Shown here one piece after another: positions 1 through 8,215 of a DNA stretch of 9,292 nt. The stretch spans positions 1-9,292 of the forward strand of contig DAGF01000090.1 of NCBI GenBank assembly GCA_002495645.1, given 5' to 3'. Every line of letters starts with the position of its first letter. Within the stretch, counting starts at the first letter, position 1. Made by a program: the position numbers and the translations under genes. The stretch is from Euryarchaeota archaeon UBA549 (GTDB lineage Archaea; Thermoplasmatota; Poseidoniia; Poseidoniales; Poseidoniaceae). The notes below the pieces were generated by a model, which did not search any database, was not told the DNA's origin, and worked only from the letters and a program-made list of their open reading frames with translations.

Positions 1-10
1 AAGGGCGCTT

Positions 11-44
11 AAGGCCGGACCTCCTTTGGAGGCCGGCCTTTTTT
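11..44 (+). terminator. Intrinsic-terminator-like hairpin with T tract
   Basis: The arms 11-24 and 28-40 pair as an 8-bp stem (AAGGCCGG with CCGGCCTT), a single bulged A at 19, then 5 bp (CCTCC with GGAGG) around a TTT loop. A run of six T (39-44) follows. The T tract lies only on the plus-strand 3' side, so it would end a transcript arriving from left of the window. Reading from base 1 in frame gives AAG GGC GCT TAA, so an upstream plus-strand gene may end at base 12; three codons are too few to call it. Archaeal termination relies mainly on T tracts, and a strong GC hairpin is not usually required, so the hairpin could instead protect the 3' end or help termination. Confidence 0.7.
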
Positions 45-71
45 GCGTTCTAGCAAATCACCAAACACCAC

Positions 72-79
72 GTTTTAGA
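72..79 (+). promoter_or_regulatory. Possible TATA-like element upstream of aIF6
   Basis: GTTTTAGA lies about 30 nt before the aIF6 ATG, which would suit a TBP site for a leaderless or very short-leader transcript. It is the most AT-rich stretch between the terminator and the gene. The match to a TATA consensus is weak, and no clear BRE purine pair precedes it. The same GTTTTAG heptamer occurs on the minus strand before the giant surface-protein gene (8262-8268), which is slight support for promoter use. Confidence 0.25.
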
Positions 80-107
80 ACTCGCACGAAAAGGTCGGGA
101 TGAGCAC

Positions 108-770
108 ATGCCAATAGACACGGTCGACATTTTTGGAAGCGACCAAGCGGGTATCCATCTTGCCAGTGTCGGCGGTGTCCTCTTTCATCCTCCTGAATTA
201 CCCGAACCTACCGTTGAAATCCTCGAAACCTGCCTTGGTTTGGAATTGCACCCCATGACCATTGGTGGCTCAAGCCTGGTCGGTGCCTTGGTCTGTGGCA
301 ACAGCCGTGGCATTGCCGTAGCAGATATTGCTACTGAGGGCGATATTGACCAATTGACAGCCTACGGTGATGTCGTGGTGATGGAAGGCGGTGTGAACAC
401 TGCTGGAAACCTCCTTGTCGTCAATGAGCAAGGGGCCATCGCTTCACCGAGCATCCCACATGAAGGCCTGGAAATCCTCGCTGAGGTGTTGGCTGTTGAT
501 GTCGCCTCCACTACAGTGGCCGGCCAAGATGTCGTTGGAAGTTTGGCTGTGGCTAACGACCAAGGTGTGTTGCTTCACCCTGACGTCACGCCCGATGAAG
601 CCATGCTCATCGAGGAAGTGCTCGGCGTCAAACCCATGGTCGGGACTGTCTCTTTCGGTTCGCCTTATGTTGGGGCTGGCGTTTGTGCATCCAACACGGG
701 GGCTATCAGTGGAACACACACAACGGGGCCAGAACTCAATCGGATTGAGGATGCCTTAGGCTTCCTTTGA
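108..770 (+). CDS. eif6: Archaeal translation initiation factor 6 (aIF6)
   Basis: The 220-aa product has the usual length for archaeal aIF6. This factor binds the large ribosomal subunit and blocks premature joining with the small subunit; in eukaryotes the homologue also acts in 60S biogenesis. The protein shows the five pseudo-repeats of the pentein fold, each with a V/A-G core and an N-x-x-G turn: roughly residues 12-28, 56-71, 97-114, 141-158 and 186-203. Family signatures are visible as IGGSSLVG (52-59) and the C-terminal TTGPELNRIEDALGFL (205-220). The ATG at 108 gives full length; an ATG at 100 is out of frame. The upstream GGGATGAG is only a weak ribosome binding site, so a short-leader transcript is possible. 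In many euryarchaea aIF6 sits with ribosomal protein genes; here a terminator precedes it and purC follows after 56 nt. Confidence 0.95.
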   Translation: MPIDTVDIFGSDQAGIHLASVGGVLFHPPELPEPTVEILETCLGLELHPMTIGGSSLVGALVCGNSRGIAVADIATEGDIDQLTAYGDVVVMEGGVNTAGNLLVVNEQGAIASPSIPHEGLEILAEVLAVDVASTTVAGQDVVGSLAVANDQGVLLHPDVTPDEAMLIEEVLGVKPMVGTVSFGSPYVGAGVCASNTGAISGTHTTGPELNRIEDALGFL

Positions 771-826
771 ACCGTCCATCCGCGTGATGTGAAATGTTCA
801 AAGGCTGATTTCAAAGGTTCCTAACC
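771..826. other. aIF6-purC spacer with an 8-bp direct repeat
   Basis: This 56-nt spacer contains no convincing TATA box or T-tract terminator, so purC may be read through from aIF6. It holds two copies of TTCAAAGG (797-804 and 810-817), spaced 13 nt start to start. They could be a binding site, but two 8-mers in one spacer are thin evidence. Only a weak AAAGGTT precedes the purC start. Confidence 0.3.
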
Positions 827-1732
827 ATGGGAGAAATGCTCTATCAAGGCAAAGTGAAGCAAGTGTGGTCAACCGACGACCCGGATACCTACGAATTCAG
901 ATTCACAAATCAAATTTCGGTCTTTGACCAAATCATCCCCTCGTTGATTCCTCGGAAGGGCGAATCCCTCAACAGAACCACAGCGCACTGGTTCAAGCTT
1001 GTTGAAGAGGCTGGGATCTGCAAAACCCACCTCATTGAGGTTAACGCACCAGACCGCTGTTTGGTTCGTAAAGTCAAGGTCATCAAAGAGCCCGGGGCTA
1101 TTCCACGAGATATGGAGTGGGTCTTTGTCCCTCTTGAAGTGATTGTTCGCCATTACCTCTCAGGTTCTGCATGGCGCCGATTCCAGCGGGGAGAGTTGTC
1201 GGCAGAAGCCTTGGGTGTTGCTCCAGATTGCGAGTACGGTGTGAAATTGGCCGAGCCTTTCGTTGAGGTCACCACCAAATTTGAAGCGTTTGACCGCAAT
1301 ATTGGACGAGAAGAAGCACTTGAAATCTCCAACATCACGGAAGAAGAATACGAGAAAATCGTCGCTGCTGCCCTTGCCGTTGACGCCATCATTGAGCAAG
1401 AAGCCGCCAAGAACGGTTTGATTCACGTTGACGGCAAGAAAGAATTCGCTTTGGGAGCCAACCGGGAAGTTGTGTTGGTCGACACCTTCGGAACCTTGGA
1501 CGAAGACCGCTGGTGGGATGCTGAGGCCTACGCAAACGGCGAGTGCATTGAATTGTCAAAGGAATTTGTTCGAACGCATTACATCGAAACGGGCCACCAG
1601 GCAGAACTCCAGACGGCTCGCGATACGGGCGCCGAGGATCCTCCGATTCCCGCCTTGCCTCAATCGGTTATCGATGAGACGGCAGCTTTGTACGCCTCAA
1701 TGTACGAGCGCTTGACCTCGCAGGATTTCTGA
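827..1732 (+). CDS. purC: SAICAR synthetase (phosphoribosylaminoimidazole-succinocarboxamide synthase)
   Basis: PurC joins CAIR to L-aspartate using ATP to give SAICAR in cytoplasmic de novo purine (IMP) synthesis, EC 6.3.2.6. The 301-aa protein shows the ATP-grasp-like N-terminal strand LYQGKVKQVW (5-14), then SVFDQ..P.LIPRKGESLN (31-49), PLEVIVRHYLSGSAW (102-116), and PFVEVTTKFEAFDRNIG (144-160). These are followed by LIHVDGKKEFALG (198-210) and LVDTFGTLDEDRWWD (217-231). The last two blocks differ from the VDFKLEFG and DE-x-SPD-x-R-x-W forms of short bacterial PurC. From memory they look closer to the D-G-K-x-E / GT-x-DE-x-R version found in some archaeal and longer PurC proteins. The length of about 300 aa also fits the longer class rather than the roughly 240-aa E. 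coli type. An alternative start is the ATG at 836, which would remove three residues. The stop at 1730-1732 directly abuts the stop of the convergent gene. Confidence 0.95.
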   Translation: MGEMLYQGKVKQVWSTDDPDTYEFRFTNQISVFDQIIPSLIPRKGESLNRTTAHWFKLVEEAGICKTHLIEVNAPDRCLVRKVKVIKEPGAIPRDMEWVFVPLEVIVRHYLSGSAWRRFQRGELSAEALGVAPDCEYGVKLAEPFVEVTTKFEAFDRNIGREEALEISNITEEEYEKIVAAALAVDAIIEQEAAKNGLIHVDGKKEFALGANREVVLVDTFGTLDEDRWWDAEAYANGECIELSKEFVRTHYIETGHQAELQTARDTGAEDPPIPALPQSVIDETAALYASMYERLTSQDF

Positions 1733-2419
1733 TTAGCGATGCGCTCGTAGGGCAATGCCCACCCGTCGACGTTCTGCTGCTCTCAACAACGCTGTGAAGT
1801 GCTTGGCCACGTCAGCAACCCCGCCATCAAGGGGTTCATCGTACGACGCCGTCCACGCTTTACTCGCTAAATGTAACCGGAGTTCCCTGACGCCTGTAGC
1901 AGATAAATATCCATGAATACGCATGCCACCAAATCCATCTTCAAACATCCTATGCCCTCGTGTTTGTTCCTCACATCCATGGGCGAGTTGGGTCAATCGT
2001 TCCATCAATTCATCGAAAATGACTTGTCCGTCGTTGTCGGTGATGCTTCTGTTGGGGCGAATGTATTCGAGAAAGTATCCCAATGCAGAACCGTCCTCAA
2101 ATGGAAAACGACCAAAACGTTCCCGGGTCAGACGCTCACCCAAAGGGAATGGACGACCGTCATTGTTCAACTCAACACAGGAAGTAAACAACAGGGTGGC
2201 TGGGTCCCACGATATGGTGTTGAAATCATTCGGGTGCTCAATGCCTTGTTCGGTTAGCCGTGATTGTAACGCCTCATTTCCCTCAACCAGACCCTTCCAC
2301 AAATCTCCATGGCCACCCTTCCCCTCCTCAATGGCGTTCATGACCTCCAGAGCCAATTCACCGTTGAACGCATCAAGGGTGAAGAACGCCGTCGTCGAGG
2401 CTTGCGTTTGCTCGTCCAT
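1733..2419 (-). CDS. Unrecognised soluble protein of about 228 aa, downstream of the giant surface protein
   Basis: I do not recognise this family. The product is mixed alpha/beta in appearance, with no signal peptide or transmembrane segment, so it is probably cytoplasmic. Visible features, numbered from the chosen ATG, are an acidic N-terminal third, a central conserved-looking stretch around SWDPATLLFTSCVELN (70-85), aromatic- and glycine-rich segments near 113-125 and 158-170, and a basic C-terminus with ERRR followed by ALRAHR. I chose the ATG at 2419 because GGTG lies 9 nt upstream; an in-frame GTG at 2431 would add four residues but has no ribosome binding site. It follows the giant gene by a few dozen nucleotides on the same strand, so the two are probably co-transcribed. 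A link to the giant protein's cytoplasmic tail is only a guess. The minus-strand frame is preferred over the overlapping plus-strand frame because its amino-acid make-up is protein-like. Confidence 0.75.
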   Translation of the reverse strand: MDEQTQASTTAFFTLDAFNGELALEVMNAIEEGKGGHGDLWKGLVEGNEALQSRLTEQGIEHPNDFNTISWDPATLLFTSCVELNNDGRPFPLGERLTRERFGRFPFEDGSALGYFLEYIRPNRSITDNDGQVIFDELMERLTQLAHGCEEQTRGHRMFEDGFGGMRIHGYLSATGVRELRLHLASKAWTASYDEPLDGGVADVAKHFTALLRAAERRRVGIALRAHR

Positions 2420-2431
2420 GGTCTTGCCCAC

Positions 2432-2465
2432 CGTCCAAACGGATTAAGCCCTTGCTTTTCTCACA
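2432..2465 (-). other. Short spacer between giant gene and downstream gene
   Basis: This 34-nt spacer separates the giant gene's TGA from the GTG that lies just upstream of the next minus-strand start. It shows no hairpin with a T tract and no clear TATA element. This supports read-through from the giant gene into the unrecognised downstream gene. Confidence 0.45.
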
Positions 2466-5400
2466 TCACTCGTTGCCAAAGAATTTCTTCATTCGGTCTT
2501 CGATGGAGCCTTCTCGTTCGGGTGCACCATCGGTTCCGATTTCTTCACGGAGACTCGCCAGGCGGCCACTTGCGGTAGCGTCTACGGGTTCAAGTGATGT
2601 TTCTTCCACCGATTCAATCACTTCGATGGTGGACTCAATGACCATGTCTTCATCTGCTGAGGGTTCTGGCTCGCTTAGGGCTTCGTCTTCAACCGTTTGG
2701 AGTTGAATATCATCAAGCGATTCGGGTGTCGTTGTCGATGGTTCTTCCTCATTGACCTTGGTTCTTGCCTCCCCTTTCCCTGTTGATGGCTTTGGAGTCG
2801 GCGGCTTCGGTGCCTGAATAGCGCCCAAGAGCCACGCAACGACGAGAACAAGTCCTGCCACACCGACAATCCAACCCACATCATTTGAAGAGACCGCCAG
2901 AAGACTCTCAGACTTGTAGTAGGTACTTTGGGTATCATCCTCGGGGTCGTCGTCAATATCAAACGGCACACTGCATGCAAGGGTTGCGGTTATCTTCTCA
3001 TCCCTTTCGATGCTGTTGGGATTCTCGATGAAGATAACGGGTGCATATTCAGCATAGGCAATGTCCACAATGTACGTGGTCGACCAACCACCTTCGGCTT
3101 CCACACTTAATTCACAAACTGCATTTGCGAGCAACGTGTAGCCCGTGCGTTGGATTCCGATGGTGATGTCACCGTCTGCCGAAAGGGAACTGATGCCGAC
3201 GTTCCATCCACTTTCCCGAGCGACCACCGATTCAGTGATGTGATCCAATTCCCGACCATATCGGTCATGAGCACTCAATTCCACAGAGAAGAGTCCAGCA
3301 TCTGGGTCCCATGCATCAATGCTGACATTGAAGCTTTCTTGTCCGCCTGCAACGACGGTGAAGACATCTTCGTTGAGGTTCACACGCTCACCAGTTGAGG
3401 TCGCCATTGTCAGCACAATTCGCAGCGATTCATCAGGGGCTGCGGTCAGTGTGCACGAGGCGATCACGCCGTCAACCGCTGTTTGACCGAGTGATGCGAA
3501 CACATCGTCCACGTAGTCACACGACACTGCGGCGTTAGGATAGGTTCGAGAGACCACGTAGAGCGAAAGATTGCCCACAACGCTTGCAGTTTCGTAACTG
3601 AGCACATGCTCACCCGTGGTCCCTGGTTGCTCAAAGGAGAGTTCAAGACCGCTTTGAGTGGTAGCAAGCGAGCCTCCAAAGGAGGGTGTCTCGTCGTTGT
3701 CCACATCAAAACCAACCCGTTGTGTGGTCCCTTCATAGGCGTCAAACACTGGACTTTGGGTGAAGATCACCGGGCTGTATTCGACTTCAATATTGTGCGC
3801 GATAACACCGAGCAATGGATGGTTCACGTTCATGGTGAGCAAAAATCGCTGTTGGTTCCATCCTGCGGATGGTTGCAGTGACATTGGGACGCCAGCGACC
3901 TCCCCTGGTGCGAGAATGACCTGTGTACCTTGGTTGGTTGACCACCCTTCAGGAAGGCCGTCGATGTCAACGGTGAGCATGGCGATGTCGTTCCCCTCGT
4001 TTTGAATCCAAGCTGTTGGATAACCGCCTTTTTCGTTCACGTTCCATGTTCCTCTGTGGTCCACGAGGATGCTTGGTGATGCACCAACGCGAACTGGGAT
4101 TTCTTCAACAACCAAGCCGCTCGTGTCGTTTCCTGTTATGCGGATGCGCAAGACACCAACTTCACCTGCGACCGCATCCGTGGGTGGCTGCACATGAACC
4201 TGGAAGGTGCTGGTGCCGTAGGGCGCCACGTCTTCAGCATCGTCCGGTAGGGTGATGTTCCATCCTGCACCCGCTTTAGCGAAGTAGGGTCGCTCGTAGG
4301 CATTGCCCGTGTGAATCAACTCAAAGGTTAGGTTTTCTCCAGCAGGGTCGACCTCTAAATCGGCCTGGGTCAAGTTCAATCGCCAACCCGATACAGATTG
4401 GACATCAACAGTAAGGAACGTTTGGCCGATGACGTAGCCAGCGGCTACATGCTGCAGCGTGATGTTGACGGACGACGATGCCCACGCCATGGAAGGTATG
4501 GTCAGTGAGAAATTCGTCAATGTTGAGGCATTGATGGCGACGGAATCTGTCTGAACGGGGTTGGCCACCCAAGTGGAATCATCCTCCCCAAAGGGCTGGA
4601 CGCTGAGCACAGGTGTGAGCGTGAGGTCATCAGCGGCGTTTCCGAGATTGGTGAGATTGAATCCGAAAGTGAGGGTCTCTCCGGGCTTGCCAGGGGCTTG
4701 CGTGTCGTTGAGGGGCACCACCGACCATTCATGACTTGGTGCAGCCTGTACGGCAACCGTGGTTGAATCCACAGCATCACCTCCGAGTGAAGTCCATGTG
4801 AACGTGATGTCGAAGGGGGTAACGGCTGGCGTTTCTTCCGAGAGAGTGATATCAACAGTGCCAATTCCGGTAGCCAGGGCGCCCAGCGTTTTCTGAGGGT
4901 CAAAATAGGTGAAGGAAACATCGGGTGTGAACGATGGGTCGGCAGATGTTGCGGTTGCAGCAAGCTGGAAGGTGTCGAGACCGTTACCCGGATTTTCCAA
5001 AAAGAGCAGGAAGCGATGTGGCTCTGAAACATTGAGTGAGAGCGGTTCGCCGACGACTTCAGAAATTGGTTCGATGATGTTGAGGTTGGCGCGATAAACT
5101 TGGAGCACGTGAAGGCTAATGTTCAGAGTGGCATCAACATCGTTGCTGTCGGTATCGATGAACGCATGGCGTTTTGGGACGGCATTCGGTGGTAGTTGGA
5201 GGGTTAACTCTCCCGTAACAACGCTTCCAGGCGACCCCTGGGCGACGAGGTGTGTGCCGTTGATTGACAAATCACCTGTGGCCGTCCATATCCAGTTGGG
5301 CTGAATCATATCCATGGTGCTCATGCTCCATGCTGCAGTTCCGGATGAGGGGGCAGTACCCACAATTGACCATGAGAGTGTTGAATCCGGAAGTGAACGA

Positions 5401-8210
5401 TGATGGGTCGGTTGTGCGACAAATTTCTGAGCGGTGAAGGTGAACGGCATGGATTCACACAACGCCTCCTCGCCGCTACCCATGCACAGGGTTAGCGTGG
5501 TTTGGGTTGAACCACCGAAACTCGCCGATGCGGGCGTTGGGAGGTGGGCAAACAGAACTTTGGCTTCCCCTGGAGCGAGTGAGATGCTGAAGAGTTCCTG
5601 GCCGTTTGCATCATGGATGGACGGTGAACCACCCCATGAGGGGGCTGTCCAAGTGATGGAGGTCGTTGTTTCAGGAGCGTTTCCGAGGTTCTCAACCATG
5701 AACCACGCCTTCGCTATTTGTCCCGGTCTGCCTTGTCCGTTGGAGATGTTCATTCCCGTTGACCCTGAAAGGTCAAGACCCCTCGTCCGGAAGACGTCAA
5801 TTTGTACATCGATGGTGCTGTTCACGGTCGTATCATCGGCGAGGGCGAGCACCATGGAGACAACGCCTGATTCATCACCCAAAGCGGTGGAGGGGACATG
5901 TGCGTCAAAGACAACCGATTGAGGCGTCTCGGGAACCAATTCAAGCGTGAGGGCTTGGTTGCCTGCAGGAGCAAAGGTCCAACCCTCTGGAAGTGTGCTT
6001 TGGTCGTAGGTAAGCGTCCAATCGGCCGTTCGTGAACCCGTTGCTTCTACGTCAACGATGATTTGCTGAGAAGAGCCGGGAGGGATTCGGGGCGTTTCTA
6101 ACGGCCCCGTCATCTGTGCGAGGTAGGGTTCGACCACGGTGAACATCGTCGTCTCTCGGTTGTTGTCCTCTCGCTGTTCGGTGATGTTCTCGTTGACATC
6201 GAGAATTAATTCAAATTCGTGATTTCCCAGGGAGGCAGTGAATTCTGCCGAAAACGTGAACGGGCCACCCTCGCCCGACGGTGCCACTGGTTCGCTGGAT
6301 GTGAAGCGCTCTCGGGTGAGTTCAGCACCGTTCATGAGAATGGCGACATCTATGTCATCATCCGCTTCTCCAGTTCCGATGTTTGCAAATTGTCCGGTGA
6401 CGGTGACGGTGTCGCCGGGGTCCGCTTGTGCGGGGTTGAAGGAAAGGCCTCGACCGTCAAACGAAGGGGCCAAATCTGGGCCCTGGTCCGACACCAAGGT
6501 GTCGCCGTAGAGCACATCGAGGTGTCCGTCTCCGTCCACATCAGCAACGGCAGGGGCGGTCCAAACACGGTGCGGCATACTCAGCGGTGTTGACCAAGCG
6601 CTGTTGATGTCTGCAGAAGCGCCGGTATCACCGTCGAAGGCCCAGAACCGTCGGCCGAAGCCCACCAAAATTTCGGGTGTTCCCTCGCCGTCTATGTCCA
6701 ACCAAAACGGTGGTGAAACTGCAATTTCATCGTTATCGTTTCCGGCCCCACGCTGCAGGTCTCGGGTCCATTCGGTCACGGGTGTGCTATCGGAAATGTC
6801 TGTGCAACCGAGCATCCCCTTTCGGTTGAAACTGACGGTTGATTCAGAGTACCATGTGACCCAACACAAGCGGTCATCAACGCCATCATCGTCGGTGTCA
6901 AGGGCCAACGGTTGAGCATCGGCGTACCCGTTTTGTGCACGGAAATTGAACAATTCTGTCGTCGAGGTCAATTCCATTCCGATAAAGCGAGCACCGCTAC
7001 CTGACTGGCGGCCGTTTGCGTCTGTGGGAACGGTGAGGATCATCTCAGGAGCACTGTCTTGGTCCAACTGGACGATGATGGGCCCCGGGAGGCGCAGTCG
7101 AGGCGAATCGGAATCGGTGTCTGTCCCTTGTATGGCGACGCGTTCCCAATCCAATGAGCCGGTGGAGCCGTCGATTTTCCAAATCCACATATTTCCAGAA
7201 TCACCGTCAATGGTGGTGAGAAGAACCGAGGTCGTGCTGCTGTCAAGTTCCGCCCAGACAGGGTCGGACGGATGCGTTCCACGGTCAAGGGCTACCGACC
7301 ATTCCTCCTGTGTTGGTTGCGATGAGGTGAGGGTGTAAGCGTTGACTTTCACGAGAGGGTTGTTGTCAGGGTCGTCGACCACAGCAAGGACAAGTTCGGG
7401 CGTGCCGTCGAGTTCCAAGTCGGCAAGAAGCGGTTGTGTCACGGCTTTATGGTCGCTGTTGGCCGTTGCAAAGTGAGGCGAAGGCGAGCCAATTCGCACA
7501 TCAGCATCGCTGTAGGACCAAACCAGTTCATTGCTGTGGCCAGAGGCTTGCCAATTTGACTCAGTACAGGTTAGTCGGGGGGACCAGACGTCGATGTTCA
7601 AGGCGCCTTGTGTGTCGTAGACCACGATGATCTCTTGATAGCCATCGTCATCAATATCGTGAATCATAGGGGTTGAACGAACAGCCTCAGTAACGCCAAG
7701 GCTCACCCTCCAAGCGATCTTGGCATCGTTGCCGGAAACGATGTTGAGAAAACTCTCCCTTGCGCCATCGGTGATTTCACTCGACACCATGACAGGGAAT
7801 AACGTGCCTGAGCCGCACCGCTCAAGGGCAGCCTCAGAGGCGCTGATACTCGCTGAAAAGTCCCCAATGACCGAACCGTATGCATCACTTTCCGACTGAC
7901 CTGAAAACACCTGCCAGTTGATGGTCGGGTTTTCCAAGGTCCCCAAGGTCGACACGTTTGTGATGCTTCCTTCGCCGGGGCCGCCGTCTGGTCCATGGTC
8001 GGGAACGGTTTGGTTGTGGGTGGGTGTTCTCGCATACTGCGCCCAAGGTTGTTCGTAGCCGGACCAACTCCCGCTCGTTGGTTGAACCACTGTTTTTTCG
8101 GGCAACCATGTTGGATGGCTGAGCGGGTTCAGCACGACGCCCACCATCAGCAAAACCATCACCGATGCAGCGACGGTTCGCCAAGTGGTTGGGCGTGACC
8201 TCGTGGACAT
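2466..8210 (-). CDS. Giant surface-anchored FG-GAP/CARDB protein (type I membrane protein)
   Basis: The product has about 1914 residues and should sit in the cell envelope, nearly all of it outside. A basic N-terminus and hydrophobic core (about 12-29) form a signal peptide. Residues about 180-575 carry FG-GAP/VCBS calcium-loop motifs, for example DIDDDGYQEI (185-194), DLELDGTPEL (264-273), DIDGEGTPEI (505-514) and DVDGDGHLDV (557-566). Degenerate copies lie near 321, 382 and 437, so about seven blades fit an integrin-alpha-like propeller. A CARDB domain follows (about 584-696, with its typical EDNN near 681-684). Further immunoglobulin-like modules carry N-x-GN-type turns at about 844, 1076, 1191, 1303 and 1407, and 'LPEGW' turns at about 740 and 1419. 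About 19 N-x-S/T sequons lie in the ectodomain. One transmembrane helix (about 1778-1799) precedes a Pro/Lys linker and a highly acidic tail to 1914. The second of two adjacent ATGs (8210) lies 5 nt after GGTGAT; the first (8213) is only 2 nt away. The likely role is adhesion or recognition; the ligand is unknown. Confidence 0.93.
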   Translation of the reverse strand: MSTRSRPTTWRTVAASVMVLLMVGVVLNPLSHPTWLPEKTVVQPTSGSWSGYEQPWAQYARTPTHNQTVPDHGPDGGPGEGSITNVSTLGTLENPTINWQVFSGQSESDAYGSVIGDFSASISASEAALERCGSGTLFPVMVSSEITDGARESFLNIVSGNDAKIAWRVSLGVTEAVRSTPMIHDIDDDGYQEIIVVYDTQGALNIDVWSPRLTCTESNWQASGHSNELVWSYSDADVRIGSPSPHFATANSDHKAVTQPLLADLELDGTPELVLAVVDDPDNNPLVKVNAYTLTSSQPTQEEWSVALDRGTHPSDPVWAELDSSTTSVLLTTIDGDSGNMWIWKIDGSTGSLDWERVAIQGTDTDSDSPRLRLPGPIIVQLDQDSAPEMILTVPTDANGRQSGSGARFIGMELTSTTELFNFRAQNGYADAQPLALDTDDDGVDDRLCWVTWYSESTVSFNRKGMLGCTDISDSTPVTEWTRDLQRGAGNDNDEIAVSPPFWLDIDGEGTPEILVGFGRRFWAFDGDTGASADINSAWSTPLSMPHRVWTAPAVADVDGDGHLDVLYGDTLVSDQGPDLAPSFDGRGLSFNPAQADPGDTVTVTGQFANIGTGEADDDIDVAILMNGAELTRERFTSSEPVAPSGEGGPFTFSAEFTASLGNHEFELILDVNENITEQREDNNRETTMFTVVEPYLAQMTGPLETPRIPPGSSQQIIVDVEATGSRTADWTLTYDQSTLPEGWTFAPAGNQALTLELVPETPQSVVFDAHVPSTALGDESGVVSMVLALADDTTVNSTIDVQIDVFRTRGLDLSGSTGMNISNGQGRPGQIAKAWFMVENLGNAPETTTSITWTAPSWGGSPSIHDANGQELFSISLAPGEAKVLFAHLPTPASASFGGSTQTTLTLCMGSGEEALCESMPFTFTAQKFVAQPTHHRSLPDSTLSWSIVGTAPSSGTAAWSMSTMDMIQPNWIWTATGDLSINGTHLVAQGSPGSVVTGELTLQLPPNAVPKRHAFIDTDSNDVDATLNISLHVLQVYRANLNIIEPISEVVGEPLSLNVSEPHRFLLFLENPGNGLDTFQLAATATSADPSFTPDVSFTYFDPQKTLGALATGIGTVDITLSEETPAVTPFDITFTWTSLGGDAVDSTTVAVQAAPSHEWSVVPLNDTQAPGKPGETLTFGFNLTNLGNAADDLTLTPVLSVQPFGEDDSTWVANPVQTDSVAINASTLTNFSLTIPSMAWASSSVNITLQHVAAGYVIGQTFLTVDVQSVSGWRLNLTQADLEVDPAGENLTFELIHTGNAYERPYFAKAGAGWNITLPDDAEDVAPYGTSTFQVHVQPPTDAVAGEVGVLRIRITGNDTSGLVVEEIPVRVGASPSILVDHRGTWNVNEKGGYPTAWIQNEGNDIAMLTVDIDGLPEGWSTNQGTQVILAPGEVAGVPMSLQPSAGWNQQRFLLTMNVNHPLLGVIAHNIEVEYSPVIFTQSPVFDAYEGTTQRVGFDVDNDETPSFGGSLATTQSGLELSFEQPGTTGEHVLSYETASVVGNLSLYVVSRTYPNAAVSCDYVDDVFASLGQTAVDGVIASCTLTAAPDESLRIVLTMATSTGERVNLNEDVFTVVAGGQESFNVSIDAWDPDAGLFSVELSAHDRYGRELDHITESVVARESGWNVGISSLSADGDITIGIQRTGYTLLANAVCELSVEAEGGWSTTYIVDIAYAEYAPVIFIENPNSIERDEKITATLACSVPFDIDDDPEDDTQSTYYKSESLLAVSSNDVGWIVGVAGLVLVVAWLLGAIQAPKPPTPKPSTGKGEARTKVNEEEPSTTTPESLDDIQLQTVEDEALSEPEPSADEDMVIESTIEVIESVEETSLEPVDATASGRLASLREEIGTDGAPEREGSIEDRMKKFFGNE

Positions 8211-8215
8211 CATGC

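Noticed and set aside
2420..2431. GTG start adding four residues to the unrecognised small gene
   Set aside because: No ribosome binding site precedes it, while the GTG region itself provides a GGTG before the ATG at 2419.
1923..2447. Open plus-strand frame of 174 codons opposite the unrecognised small gene
   Set aside because: Its product is rich in Ser, Pro, Arg and Cys with no coherent domain, typical of an antisense shadow. The minus-strand frame is longer and protein-like.
4517..5032. Second minus-strand frame of 171 codons inside the giant gene
   Set aside because: It overlaps the Ig-like array in a shifted frame and has Ser/Pro/Arg-rich shadow composition. There is no sign of a frameshift in the main frame.
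5434..5922. Open plus-strand frame of 162 codons inside the giant gene
   Set aside because: It is antisense to continuous, clearly domain-bearing coding sequence and shows no ribosome binding site or recognisable motif.
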